Origin: Guopingia tenuis
GTDB taxonomy: Bacteria; Bacillota; Clostridia; Christensenellales; Christensenellaceae
Direction: 5' to 3'
Assembly (NCBI RefSeq): GCF_014384805.1
Contig: NZ_JACRSS010000005.1
Span: forward strand, 83,329 to 147,328
Length of the DNA stretch: 64,000 bases
Made by a program: the position numbers and the translations under genes. Within the stretch, counting starts at the first letter, position 1. Each line of letters starts with the position of its first letter. Positions 7,699 through 16,124 of the stretch are shown piece after piece. The notes below the pieces were generated by a model. That model made no database searches. It saw nothing but the letters and a program-made list of their open reading frames with translations, and was not told the origin of the DNA.

Positions 7699-8031
7699 TC
7701 AGGCAGAGGGCGTGGCCTCATCCCCGCCGTTCAGGAGCAGCTTGATATGTGTGGCGGCATCCATAATAAATTCCGCATTGGTGGGCTTCTCCGGAATAAA
7801 CCGGATCGGCATCTTTGTTCGCCAGGAAGCTTCGATCAGCGTGCGGATACAACGCTCCACACACTGCCAGGAAACGCCGTATTCTTCCGAAACCATCGTG
7901 TAAACGGATTTGATGGGAAGATATGTATCCGCCTGAATGATGATCTGAATGGCGCTGACGGCATAATTGAATCCTTTATAGTGCGGTTTAATACCGTGAT
8001 CCAGCAAATAATTTGTAATCTGATTTTTCAT
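7699..8031 (-). CDS. Stand-alone Spo0A C-terminal DNA-binding domain protein
   Basis: A 110-residue protein whose whole length matches the effector domain of the sporulation master regulator Spo0A: 'DHGIKPHYKGFNYAVSAIQ', the recognition-helix region 'VSWQCVERCIRTLIEAS', and 'PTNAEFIMDAATHIKLLL'. The phospho-receiver domain that normally precedes it is absent. The ATG at 8031 is preceded by GGAGGGACGG at good spacing; the open frame continues upstream but without an RBS. It could bind Spo0A-like boxes independently of phosphorylation and so compete with or mimic Spo0A. Such short versions occur in Clostridia, often on mobile DNA; here it lies beside an integrase remnant. Regulatory targets are unknown. 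Confidence 0.75.
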   Translation of the reverse strand: MKNQITNYLLDHGIKPHYKGFNYAVSAIQIIIQADTYLPIKSVYTMVSEEYGVSWQCVERCIRTLIEASWRTKMPIRFIPEKPTNAEFIMDAATHIKLLLNGGDEATPSA

Positions 8032-8178
8032 GATCCGTCCCTCCAGGCAAATTTGACGTATTTTGTAGGTTTCACTTGCTAGTGTATAGGGAAAATTGGA
8101 AAAAATGTGAAAAACGCTAAAAAAAGACCTTAACCGACAAAAAAATCGCCGGTTTATGACCTTGATTTGGGACAACGA

Positions 8179-8210
8179 AAAAAGGGCCTCATATCTATGA
8201 GACCCTTTTT
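8179..8210 (-). terminator. Terminator between convergent/tandem - strand genes
   Basis: AAAAAGGG-C-CTCAT (8179-8192) pairs with ATGAG-A-CCCTTTTT (8197-8210) with one internal mismatch. Read on the - strand it ends the transcript of the Asn/Gln-rich micro-protein gene. Confidence 0.75.
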
Positions 8211-8225
8211 TATACCTATGTAGTT

Positions 8226-8381
8226 TTAGTCTTCGTAGGCATCCGAGAAATTCCGCTGCTGAGAGTTCTGCTGATTGCGCTGGCTCTGGTTATTTTGACG
8301 TCCATTATGGCAATTCTGGTTGTTCCGGCAGTTCTGCTGGTTATTCTGATTCTGGGAATTTCTATTGCTGTTTTTGCTCAT
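8226..8381 (-). CDS. Asn/Gln-rich 51-residue protein
   Basis: The - strand frame from ATG 8381-8379 to TAA 8228-8226 encodes 51 residues, beginning MSKNSNRNSQNQNNQQ and ending NFSDAYED. About half the residues are Asn or Gln, there are two Cys, and there is no hydrophobic segment. The ATG follows GGAGAAAGAAC, a good ribosome binding site, and a terminator lies 16 bases after the stop, so it is a real transcription unit. The composition recalls gamma-type small acid-soluble spore proteins and other small Clostridial spore-associated proteins, but the GPR cleavage motif is absent, so this is only a suggestion. Confidence 0.7.
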   Translation of the reverse strand: MSKNSNRNSQNQNNQQNCRNNQNCHNGRQNNQSQRNQQNSQQRNFSDAYED

Positions 8382-8742
8382 GTTCTTTCTCCTTCAAAAA
8401 TAGATATTCTGAAGCGATCTGCTTCTTTTGTAGTATGCGCGGATGCCGGCAGATTATGAAGTCAAAACTTGGAGCCAGGCCAAACATATTCCAAAGGAAA
8501 ATTTTACAAGCAGAACAATACTTGTATGTTAAATTTTTCAAAGTTGTGAACAATTATCCCTATTTCTCGGTTAAATTATTTTTGCAAAAATTGAAATATT
8601 AAAATATATTGTATTTAACTTCTTGACAAACGATAAACGATAGTGCATTATTATATGTAAGTTGCGGTAATTTTCAGTCATTATTTGGCAAATATTTGCA
8701 TTTTTTGGTTTGTTTCTAGAATCACAAAGATAGGAGAATATT
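8382..8742. promoter_or_regulatory. AT-rich divergent control region with candidate operator
   Basis: This stretch separates the - strand micro-protein gene from the + strand XRE gene. A + strand promoter is suggested by TTGACA (8623-8628) with CATTAT 17 bases later (8646-8651). Between them lies a direct repeat of ACGATA (8630-8635 and 8637-8642), a good candidate operator for autoregulation by the XRE protein. No other gene is seen. Confidence 0.55.
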
Positions 8743-9123
8743 TTGGAAAATAATTTTGGCGAGCGTTTGGCTCATGCGATGGAACTTCGCGGCATGCGCC
8801 AAAAAGAGCTTGCAAAAGCAACGGGCGTTACAGAGGCAACGGTATCGCGGTATGTGAATGAAAAACGGCGGCCGGATATTGATTTTATTCGGGACGTTGT
8901 GAAGGTGCTGAGGGTGAGCGCGGATTATCTTTTGGGCTTTACAGACGATATCTGCGTGGCAGAGGACCGGCAGAAAACGGCGCTGAATCTGGAAGAGGGC
9001 GCTTCGGCGAAATATAGCATTATATCCCGGGGAACCGACGATATGATTGCCATTGTGGATGAAAAACAGGTGGAGGTGCTGGATTCCTTCTTTGAAATGG
9101 TGAAGAACACCATGCGCAAATGA
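8743..9123 (+). CDS. XRE-family transcriptional regulator
   Basis: A 126-residue protein with an N-terminal lambda-repressor-type helix-turn-helix (residues about 5-60: 'LAHAMELRGMRQKELAKATGVTEATVSRYV') and a C-terminal tail without recognised domain. The start is TTG at 8743 behind TAGGAG. Its last four bases overlap the next gene, an ImmA/IrrE protease. Such pairs act as repressor and anti-repressor in ICEBs1 and many phages: the protease cleaves the repressor on a signal, releasing the controlled genes. The ACGATA repeat in its own promoter is a likely binding site. What it controls besides itself is not evident; the WYL gene downstream is a candidate. Confidence 0.88.
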   Translation: MENNFGERLAHAMELRGMRQKELAKATGVTEATVSRYVNEKRRPDIDFIRDVVKVLRVSADYLLGFTDDICVAEDRQKTALNLEEGASAKYSIISRGTDDMIAIVDEKQVEVLDSFFEMVKNTMRK

Positions 9124-9731
9124 GGGCGGCTCCGGAGCTTCGGATCTCCGGCCGGCGGCGCAACGAGATCAAAAAGGCCGTCGTGGCGCTGTTAAGAGAA
9201 TGCGGGGTGAACACGCTTCCCGTATGCCTGCAGAAAATCACGGAAAAGAAACAGTGGATTCCTGTGGAATATGCAGTAGCCCGGCGCAGCGGACTGGAAA
9301 TCCCCTCGCCATCGGAAGATGGGTGTACGATTGTCCGCGAGGCGGAGAACACGCGGGAATATATCATTTTATATAATGAGAGAGATCCCCGCAGGCGAAT
9401 CCGATGGACACTGGCCCATGAGATTGGGCACATTGCCCTGGGACATTTGGAACTGCGGCCTGGAGACAGGCCGGAGAAGCGGGTTTTGGAGGCAGAAGCC
9501 AATTATTTTGCCAAAAACCTCCTGGCCCCTATGGCGGTGATTGCCCGGGCGGGCGCTATGGATCGGGAGACAATCGCAAGCCTATGCGATATTTCTATGG
9601 AGGCGGCGGCTTACCGGGAAAAAGACTGCCTGCGGCACAAACAGTATTTCAAGACCTATGGGTATACATTTTGGGACCGGCAATTTTTAGAGACATTTGA
9701 ATTTGGCAAGCAGAATAAGGTAAAAAAGTGA
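9120..9731 (+). CDS. ImmA/IrrE-family metallo-endopeptidase
   Basis: A 203-residue zinc protease of the COG2856 family. The zinc site HEIGH lies at residues 100-104 and a downstream 'EAEANYFAKNLLAP' supplies the third ligand, as in ImmA. The start ATG overlaps the XRE stop (ATGA), so the two are translationally coupled, as expected for an anti-repressor and its repressor. The expected activity is cleavage of the partner repressor. The C-terminal ~50 residues contain several Cys/His-poor basic stretches with no recognised domain. Confidence 0.88.
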   Translation: MRAAPELRISGRRRNEIKKAVVALLRECGVNTLPVCLQKITEKKQWIPVEYAVARRSGLEIPSPSEDGCTIVREAENTREYIILYNERDPRRRIRWTLAHEIGHIALGHLELRPGDRPEKRVLEAEANYFAKNLLAPMAVIARAGAMDRETIASLCDISMEAAAYREKDCLRHKQYFKTYGYTFWDRQFLETFEFGKQNKVKK

Positions 9732-9866
9732 CGTATGGAAAATGCGTCGCTTTTTTCTTGCCGGAAAACAGAATCTGACCGCTTTTCAGTACAGTGTATT
9801 GGCTATGATAAAAGGAAAGATAGCAATATACAAACGGTTCTTAACCAGAAAGGGCGAGGTGGGAAC

Positions 9867-10871
9867 ATGCAGCCGGTCAGTGGGAAAAAAGCCATGCTCA
9901 TGGGAATATATGAGGTGCTAAGGCGGTATTCGGATGTGGAACATCCGCTTTCCGTTAAATTCATAATTGAAAAGCTGCAAAAGGAATATGGAATGGAGGC
10001 GGAACGCAAGGCAGTCGGCAACAATATCCGGGTTTTGCTGGAATTGGGCTATGACATTTCCAGTTACCAGGAAAACCGGAAGGGATATTATCTGCGGGAG
10101 CGGGAATTTGACGATGTGGAGCTGCGGATTCTGATTGACAGCGTGGCGGATAACCGATGCCTGCCGCAAAATGACGCCAGACGGCTGGTGCGCAAGCTGA
10201 TGGATCTGTCCAACGTTTATTTTGCGGACCAATGCCGCAGCCTTTCCAACGCGGACTACGCCAACCATCAGGAAAACAAGGAATTCTTTTTCAATCTGGA
10301 ACGGCTGGAACGCAGCATCCGCAAAAACCAGCGGGTTTCCTTTATCTATAACCAATACGGCACCGACGGCAAGCTGCATCCGGTGGCCGGGGATGCCTTT
10401 ATTGTCAGGCCCAGCCGAATTTTACATAAGGATATGCGCTATTATCTGTTGGCAGAGAAGGCGGAAGGACAGGAAACCTTTTGCTTCCGCCTGGACTGCA
10501 TGACCAGCCTGGCTGTGCTGGAGGAAGAAAAGGCGGAGCTGGGGCGCAGGCGGCAGAAAAGCCCGCCTCCGGAGGCATGGGCCGCGGTTTCTCTATGTGC
10601 TCCGGCGGCGGATGGCCGGGAAAAGCTTTCGATCCTCCGCATGGATCAGAGGTTTGCCGGAGATGTGGCGGACTATTTCGGCACGGAGGCCACCATGCAC
10701 GAGATAGCGGGGCACAAAATGGAGATCCGTATCCGCGCCCTGTTTGGAAAGGTCTGGCGGTTCATCTGGACATATGGCGCCCAGTGCGAGGTTCTTTGGC
10801 CCCGGCAGCTGCGCCGGAAAGTGCGGGAGGAGCTGGAGGATATGCTCCGCCTCTATCAAGCGGGCGAATAG
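9867..10871 (+). CDS. WYL-domain transcriptional regulator
   Basis: A 334-residue protein with an N-terminal winged-helix region (about 1-70: 'AMLMGIYEVLRRYSDVEHPLS', 'IRVLLELGYDI') and a WYL domain (about 140-235) with 'VSFIYNQYG', 'IVRPSRILHKDMRYYLLA' and 'FRLDCM', then a C-terminal extension. WYL domains bind nucleic acid or nucleotide ligands and WYL regulators often control DNA-damage or defence genes. The ATG at 9867 follows GAGGTGGGAAC; the frame is open for 44 codons upstream but without a better start. It may be co-transcribed with the XRE/ImmA pair 135 bases upstream. Targets are unknown. Confidence 0.85.
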   Translation: MQPVSGKKAMLMGIYEVLRRYSDVEHPLSVKFIIEKLQKEYGMEAERKAVGNNIRVLLELGYDISSYQENRKGYYLREREFDDVELRILIDSVADNRCLPQNDARRLVRKLMDLSNVYFADQCRSLSNADYANHQENKEFFFNLERLERSIRKNQRVSFIYNQYGTDGKLHPVAGDAFIVRPSRILHKDMRYYLLAEKAEGQETFCFRLDCMTSLAVLEEEKAELGRRRQKSPPPEAWAAVSLCAPAADGREKLSILRMDQRFAGDVADYFGTEATMHEIAGHKMEIRIRALFGKVWRFIWTYGAQCEVLWPRQLRRKVREELEDMLRLYQAGE

Positions 10872-11086
10872 AAGGAGTACAGCGAAAGCGGATGAAAGAG
10901 AGGGCAGAGGAGAAACGGGCAAAAGCATCCCGTATGGGGTGTTTCAAAAGTGGATGCAATGCTGGGCAGTGAATTCTATTTTCCGGCATACGTTCTGCCG
11001 GCTGGGACGCGAGGGAAGGCGATTGCGGCCGGTAATGGGCTGCAATTTGATAATATCTTGTCTTTATAGCCTTTGCATGAAAAAAT

Positions 11087-11118
11087 AAAAAGCAGCGAAA
11101 ATTTTTCCGCTGCTTTTT
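11087..11118. terminator. Bidirectional terminator
   Basis: AAAAAGCAGCG (11087-11097) pairs with CGCTGCTTTTT (11108-11118). A-rich and T-rich arms make it functional from both sides; it ends the yitT transcript on the - strand and the WYL transcript on the + strand. Confidence 0.8.
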
Positions 11119-11133
11119 ATTATGATTATGGGT

Positions 11134-12058
11134 TTAGTCCTTGGCACTGTTGCCAAGGACGTCCGAAACCTCGGAAATGGTGATAAACGCGTTGGCGTCG
11201 ATGGATTTGACGATATTTTTCAGCTTGGCGATCTGAAAGCGGTTGACCACGAAATAGATCACCGTCCGGCTGGTATTGGAATAAAAGCCGGTGGCATGAA
11301 TCTGGGTGACGCCCTTTTGAAAGGCTTCCGAGAGAGCCTGGCAGACCTCCTGAGCCTGGGTAGTGACGATCATGGCTGATTTGGCCTTATCCAGGCCCTC
11401 TACGATGAAGTCCACGGTCTTGATGGCGGCGCAGTAGGCAATGATGGAATAGAGCGGCAGAATCCAGCTTTGAAAAATGCAGCCGATGACGATATACAAC
11501 AAGACGTTGAAGGCCATGACGAAGGTTCCAACCGTCATGCCCAGCCCTTTGGCAAAAATCACGGCCATGACCTCGATGCCATCCATGGCGCCGCCGAACC
11601 GGATGGCCGTGCCGCTGCCTATTCCCGAAATTAAGCCGCCGAACAGGGCGCAGAGGACCAGGTCCTGTCCGGCAAAAGGGGAAGCGGATGAAACATCAAT
11701 CGGAAGAATATCCGTGATGAGAAACGATGCCAGGGAATAGATAAGCACTGTCCAAATAGAATACAGAGTAAAAGAAGCTCCCTGCTTCTTATAGCCAAAG
11801 ATAAATAGGGGAAGGTTTAGGACGATGAGGAAAAAAGAGAGGGTGAGATATTCGGGCGTGATCTGCCAAAGAAGCATGGAAGTGCCGGAGATGCCGCTGT
11901 CATATAAATTGACGGGAGCTAGGAACATCGTGACCCCAACGGCGTTGATACAGCCCGCGAGAAAGAGGAGCAGAAAATTCATTGCCCGCAGGCTTTTCAG
12001 CTCCCGGAAGAACGGGCGGCTTTGAGAAGAGGAAGGGATGTTTTTTTTTACGCTGCAT
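11134..12058 (-). CDS. yitT: YitT-family membrane protein (possible 5' frameshift at A9 tract)
   Basis: About 300 residues with an N-terminal integral membrane part (DUF161 repeats, 5-6 hydrophobic segments with 'AGCINAVGVTMFLAPVNLYDSGISG' and 'FGGAMDGIEVMAV') and a cytoplasmic C-terminal DUF2179 domain from about residue 210 ('QIHATGFYSNTSRTVIYFVV'). Members are widespread in Firmicutes and of unknown transport function. The only ATG with a good RBS (AAAGGAG, then ATG at 12058) is out of frame with the body by one base because of a run of nine A at 12049-12041. Removing one A would join them perfectly. Otherwise translation must begin at GTG 12066 or ATG 11982. Confidence 0.85.
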
Positions 12059-12217
12059 GAAGACACTCCTTTATAAAATCTTAATGTCAATTTCAGTATA
12101 ACATAGGGACAAAGTCGAAGAAAAGTGAAAATAAACCCCTGGAGGGCTTTTCTTCATGAAAAGAAAGGTTTATAATGATGCAGGATTTTTATTTTTTTAT
12201 AAGGAAAGTGAAACAAA

Positions 12218-13594
12218 ATGATAACCGACATGACGGAAGGCTCGCCCGCCAAACTGCTTTGGCGTTTTTCCATTCCCCTGTTTTTAAGCGTGATTTTTCA
12301 GCAGTTCTACAACATCGCCGACAGCGTTGTTGCCGGCCAGTTTGTGGGGGAAAACGCCCTGGCGGCGGTGGGAACATCCTATCCTATCACCATGATCTTC
12401 ATGGCCGTGGCGACCGGAGCCAATATCGGGTGCTCCGTCATCATATCCCAGCTGTTTGGAGCAAAGGACTATAGCCGGATGAAAACGGCAGTGAGCACAT
12501 CCCTCATCTCCTGTCTGGCGCTTTCCCTGATACTTACGGTGGCGGGCGTGTTCTTATCCAGCCCTCTCATGCAAGCGCTCAACACGCCGGGGGACATCTT
12601 CGGCGATGCGGAGCTCTATTTGCAGGTCTATGTCTGGGGACTGGTCTTTCTTTTCCTCTATAACGTCTGCACGGGAATTTTCACGGCGCTGGGGGATTCC
12701 AAGACGCCGCTCTATTTCCTCATTGCCTCTTCTCTGAGCAACATCGGCCTGGATATTCTGTTTGTGACGGCCTTTCAAATGGGCGTGGCAGGCGTGGCGT
12801 GGGCCACCTTCCTCTGCCAGGGCGTGGCCTCTGTTCTGGCGGCGCTTACGCTGTTCAAGCGGCTCCGGGCCATTGAAACGCCCTATTATGCAAAATTCTC
12901 CGGCCATATGCTGGGAAACATCAGCAAGGTCGCCGTCCCCAGCATTCTCCAGCAGAGCTTTGTTTCGGTGGGGAATCTGTTGATCCAAGGGCTGGTGAAC
13001 AGCTTCGGCCCAGCGGTCATTGCGGGGTATTCCGCCTCCATCAAGATCAACACCTTTGCCATCACCTCTATTTCCACTCTTTCCAATGGGCTCTCCAGCT
13101 ATACCGCCCAAAATGTCGGGGCACGCAAGGTGGAGCGCGTCCGGCAGGGCGCCCGGGCCACGGCCGGAATGAGCGCCGGGATCATCGCGGCGTTTATCGC
13201 ACTGCTTCTCCTTCTGAGCCGGCAGTTGGTGGGACTGTTTATGGATAACCCCAGCCAGACGGCCATGAGCGTGGGCGTGGAGTTCCTCCAGGTCGTTGTT
13301 CCCTTCTATGCGATTCTGGGCTGCAAGTTCATTTTCGATGGTGTGCTTCGGGGATCCGGCTCGATGATCTGTTTCATGATCGGAACTTTTTTGGATCTGA
13401 TTATCCGCGTGGTGCTGTCCTTTGTGCTGACCGGATCGATGGGGCCTGCGGGCATTTTCTATGCCTGGCCTGCAGGCTGGGTCGTTTCCACGATTCTCGC
13501 AGGAGCCTTCTATTTCACGGGTATATGGAAGAGGCGCTGGAAACAGCCGGAAATGCCGCCCGAGGCCGAAGAATGGGCGCCGGAAACCGAATAG
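12218..13594 (+). CDS. MATE-family efflux transporter
   Basis: A 458-residue protein with about 12 membrane segments, the standard MATE size. Family features include the N-terminal 'SPAKLLWRFSIPLFLSVIFQQFYNIADSVVAGQFVG' type helix and 'GANIGCSVIISQLFGAKDY'. MATE proteins export cationic compounds or drugs using Na+ or H+ gradients. The substrate cannot be inferred. The ATG at 12218 follows AAGGAAAGTG. It stands alone, opposite to yitT, with its own terminator downstream. Confidence 0.93.
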   Translation: MITDMTEGSPAKLLWRFSIPLFLSVIFQQFYNIADSVVAGQFVGENALAAVGTSYPITMIFMAVATGANIGCSVIISQLFGAKDYSRMKTAVSTSLISCLALSLILTVAGVFLSSPLMQALNTPGDIFGDAELYLQVYVWGLVFLFLYNVCTGIFTALGDSKTPLYFLIASSLSNIGLDILFVTAFQMGVAGVAWATFLCQGVASVLAALTLFKRLRAIETPYYAKFSGHMLGNISKVAVPSILQQSFVSVGNLLIQGLVNSFGPAVIAGYSASIKINTFAITSISTLSNGLSSYTAQNVGARKVERVRQGARATAGMSAGIIAAFIALLLLLSRQLVGLFMDNPSQTAMSVGVEFLQVVVPFYAILGCKFIFDGVLRGSGSMICFMIGTFLDLIIRVVLSFVLTGSMGPAGIFYAWPAGWVVSTILAGAFYFTGIWKRRWKQPEMPPEAEEWAPETE

Positions 13595-13725
13595 CAGAAA
13601 GAAAAAAGCATATCTGCAAACCGTGCCTTCGCTGCGAAAAGGGGGCAGCCCTTTGGCGGAAGGATATGAATGCAAATATGCCCGGCTATGCAGTTTTTTG
13701 TGCTGATAGAGAACGAACATCTGCA

Positions 13726-13768
13726 AGATGCACTGCCCGCGGAAGAAAGTATGGCAGTGCGTCTTTTT
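13726..13768 (+). terminator. Terminator downstream of the MATE gene
   Basis: AGATGCACTGCC (13726-13737) pairs with GGCAGTGCGTCT (13753-13764) with one mismatch, followed by TTTTATTT. Confidence 0.7.
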
Positions 13769-13806
13769 ATTTGAAAGGATTTTGCTGCGGCCTGGCAAAT
13801 GAAAAG

Positions 13807-14220
13807 CTACAGGACCATCACTAAAGTTCCAATGCCGATGAGAATACATCCGATCACTGATTTTGCAGTAAATTCCTCATGCAGAAACGTAAAAGCCAGA
13901 ATCAATGTAATGACTACGCTTAGCTTGTCGATGGGCACTACTTTTGAAGCTTCGCCGATTTGCAATGCGTGATAATAGCAAAGCCAGGAGACTCCCGTGG
14001 CCAGACCGGATAGAATTAAAAATATCCAACTTTTTTTGCTGATTTCCGAAATGCCGTGTTGCGCGTTTGTGAGAAATACCATTCCCCACGCCATAATTAC
14101 GACAACCACCGTTCGGATGGCTGTTGCAAGATTGGAATTTACCCCATCTATGCCGATTTTTGCCAATATAGAAGTGAGCGCGGCAAATATTGCGGACAGC
14201 AGTGCGAATACGAACCACAT
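13807..14220 (-). CDS. Small EamA/DMT-family transporter (four helices)
   Basis: A 137-residue, very hydrophobic protein with four membrane helices, corresponding to a single EamA repeat. Sequence features include 'WFVFALLSAIFAALTSILAK', 'SWLCYYHALQIGEASKVVPIDKLS' and the closing 'LHEEFTAKSVIGCILIGIGT'. Full DMT exporters have two such repeats; single-repeat members work as dimers. Substrate unknown. It is encoded alone on the - strand. Confidence 0.88.
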   Translation of the reverse strand: MWFVFALLSAIFAALTSILAKIGIDGVNSNLATAIRTVVVVIMAWGMVFLTNAQHGISEISKKSWIFLILSGLATGVSWLCYYHALQIGEASKVVPIDKLSVVITLILAFTFLHEEFTAKSVIGCILIGIGTLVMVL

Positions 14221-14588
14221 ATGATATTTCCTCTGTTCATTCTTTAAATTTATTCTATATTTTGGCTCTATTCATAAAATATATCACATAAAGCAGAAAT
14301 TTTCACTGTTTGCGCCGCAGCCATCCCCATAGTTTCGCACTGGCAGTTTTGCTATCGATCATAAATCCGTTTAAACCGCACGTTGCCTTTCCCCAATGTT
14401 TGAAGCACTTTGTTTCCGGGAAAGGGCTGTTTTATATGAGTTGTCCCCCGGGCTTAAGCCGGAGGGCGCAGAAGCGGGAAAAGCGAGGTTTCCATATACG
14501 CCAGATAACCGGCATCGCCTTTTGGGCTTATGCAGGTGCCCGGATGAACCGGCGGAAGAAACCCTATCCATACTTTGAGATCGGAAAA
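14221..14588. other. Intergenic, nothing recognised
   Basis: This 368 base stretch lies between the start of the DMT gene and the end of the MFS gene. Short open frames here carry no RBS or family signal. It should contain the DMT gene promoter. Confidence 0.4.
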
Positions 14589-15755
14589 TTATTGCTCTTT
14601 GCCAGCCCGGGAGAGCAGGACGATGAGGAGCCCGGCGACACACAAGGCGGCCAGAGAAAAATAGGCGGGGATCATGCCCCATCCGGCCAGGAGCAGGCCC
14701 GCCAGCATGGGGCCAAAGGTCATGCCGACGCCATAGACGGCCTGGAAGAAGCCCATGGCCGTCGATTTCTTTTCCGGGGGGATGCCCCGCATGGCAGAGG
14801 ACATGAACAGGGAGAGAAGTGAAGTAAAGCCAAGTCCGCCGATAAACTGAAGGATATAGAGCATCCAGACTGCTCCGGACAGGGGGACCAGGATGAGATA
14901 GGCGATGAAGCAGACGAAGAAGAAGGAGAACAGGAGCTTATCGCCCCATTTCTGCGCCGTTTCGGTGCCGGTAAAATACGATCCCAGTACGCCGGCTATG
15001 ATATATAAAACCGAGCAGAGGCCGATTTGTATATTGGAGGCCCCAAGCTCCCGGGCATATTCTGTGGTGAAGGACATGGCTGTGCTCATATTGGCCGCCT
15101 GAATGAGAGCCGCGGCGAGGGCAAATATCCAAAGGGAGCGGAAACGGAGAACCCCCAAAAGTTCCCGGATAGAGGGAACATGTTCCCGCGGAGGCGCCGG
15201 CGATTCCTGGACAAAAAAACTGATGAGAAAGCCCAAAAGGGCGGCCCCTGCGCTCAGCAGAAAGAGGATGTCCACCCCTGCCGCCTGGGAGACGACGGTA
15301 CCCACGGCAAAACCGATGAGGGTGCCGCAGTTGTTGACCATGAGAATGGTGCCCGTGGCTTTTTTCAGCCCGCCCGGCCCATAATAGGTGGGGAAAAGAA
15401 CGGTGAAGGAGATCCAGGTGGAGGCGGCCATCCCCGAGATGAGGTTGGCGATCAGAAAAGCGGTTCCCGAAGGCCAGAGATAGCGCAGGAGGGAGGCAAT
15501 CCCCGCCAGCAGTACGCCAATGGAGATAAAGGGCTTATGATGGCTCTTCCGGTCGGCAAACAGCCCAAGGGGGATGCGGATGACCATTTGGGAAAAGCCA
15601 TAGACCCCGACGATGACCCCGACTGTGGAAGCGGCCAGCCCCATAGCCGTCAGGTATGGCGTTTGATAGGGAATATAGATATAGAGCGCAAACCAGAACA
15701 GGCCGGTGACCAGCAGCAGAGGCAGACGTTTGCGTGAAGCGACAGGGTTTTCCAT
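14589..15755 (-). CDS. Major facilitator superfamily transporter
   Basis: A 388-residue, twelve-helix MFS protein. The inter-helix 2-3 motif reads 'GVYGFSQMVIRIPLGLFADRKSHHK', a good match to the MFS A-motif. N- and C-terminal halves are of similar length. The start ATG at 15755 lies 8 bases behind GGGAGGAA; the frame stays open 17 codons further but without an RBS. Its substrate is not apparent; overall it resembles drug or sugar-phosphate exporters of the Firmicutes. It is monocistronic, divergent from the LysM gene. Confidence 0.9.
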   Translation of the reverse strand: MENPVASRKRLPLLLVTGLFWFALYIYIPYQTPYLTAMGLAASTVGVIVGVYGFSQMVIRIPLGLFADRKSHHKPFISIGVLLAGIASLLRYLWPSGTAFLIANLISGMAASTWISFTVLFPTYYGPGGLKKATGTILMVNNCGTLIGFAVGTVVSQAAGVDILFLLSAGAALLGFLISFFVQESPAPPREHVPSIRELLGVLRFRSLWIFALAAALIQAANMSTAMSFTTEYARELGASNIQIGLCSVLYIIAGVLGSYFTGTETAQKWGDKLLFSFFFVCFIAYLILVPLSGAVWMLYILQFIGGLGFTSLLSLFMSSAMRGIPPEKKSTAMGFFQAVYGVGMTFGPMLAGLLLAGWGMIPAYFSLAALCVAGLLIVLLSRAGKEQ

Positions 15756-15944
15756 AACAGTTCCTCCCTTTTTGTGATGACACTTCTGCTCGATGGCAAC
15801 TCCCATGGGCGGAAGGATGCAAATGTGAATTTTGGGGATATATTTTCATTTTAGCACGACAAGGGGAAAAGTCAATTTTTTCCTCGAAAATATAAAAAAT
15901 TTTAAAAGGATTGTTAAGTTTCCATGAAAGATGGAAAAAGTGTG

Positions 15945-15973
15945 TTACAAACGAAAAAAACTGCATATATAAT
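15945..15973 (+). promoter_or_regulatory. Promoter with terminated leader before the LysM gene
   Basis: TTACAA (15945-15950) and TATAAT (15968-15973) with a 17 base spacer. The nearest gene start is 152 bases beyond, with an intrinsic terminator in between, so the transcript has a leader of roughly 75 bases that can end early. Confidence 0.65.
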
Positions 15974-16022
15974 ATAAATACACACCTATGTTTTGCGGTT
16001 GTGCGGCCAGCGCATACGCCGG

Positions 16023-16053
16023 AAAAAACCGGGGGCTTCCATCCGGTTTTTTT
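16023..16053 (+). terminator. Intrinsic terminator in the LysM leader
   Basis: AAAAACCGG pairs with CCGGTTTTT around a short loop, followed by further T. Located between promoter and gene, it may be an attenuator or the end of a small RNA. Confidence 0.65.
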
Positions 16054-16124
16054 AACGGGAAAACAACGGAACGAATACCCGGCGCCGGCCGGCAGAAATA
16101 TACACAGGAGGGAAGGTTGAAACG

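Noticed and set aside
10892..10972. 26-codon frame after the WYL gene, preceded by AAGGAG
   Set aside because: The RBS is 14 bases away, and the product is short and basic without structure; not enough support.
12554..13849. - strand open frame opposite the MATE gene
   Set aside because: Antisense shadow of a clear membrane transporter; no start signal.
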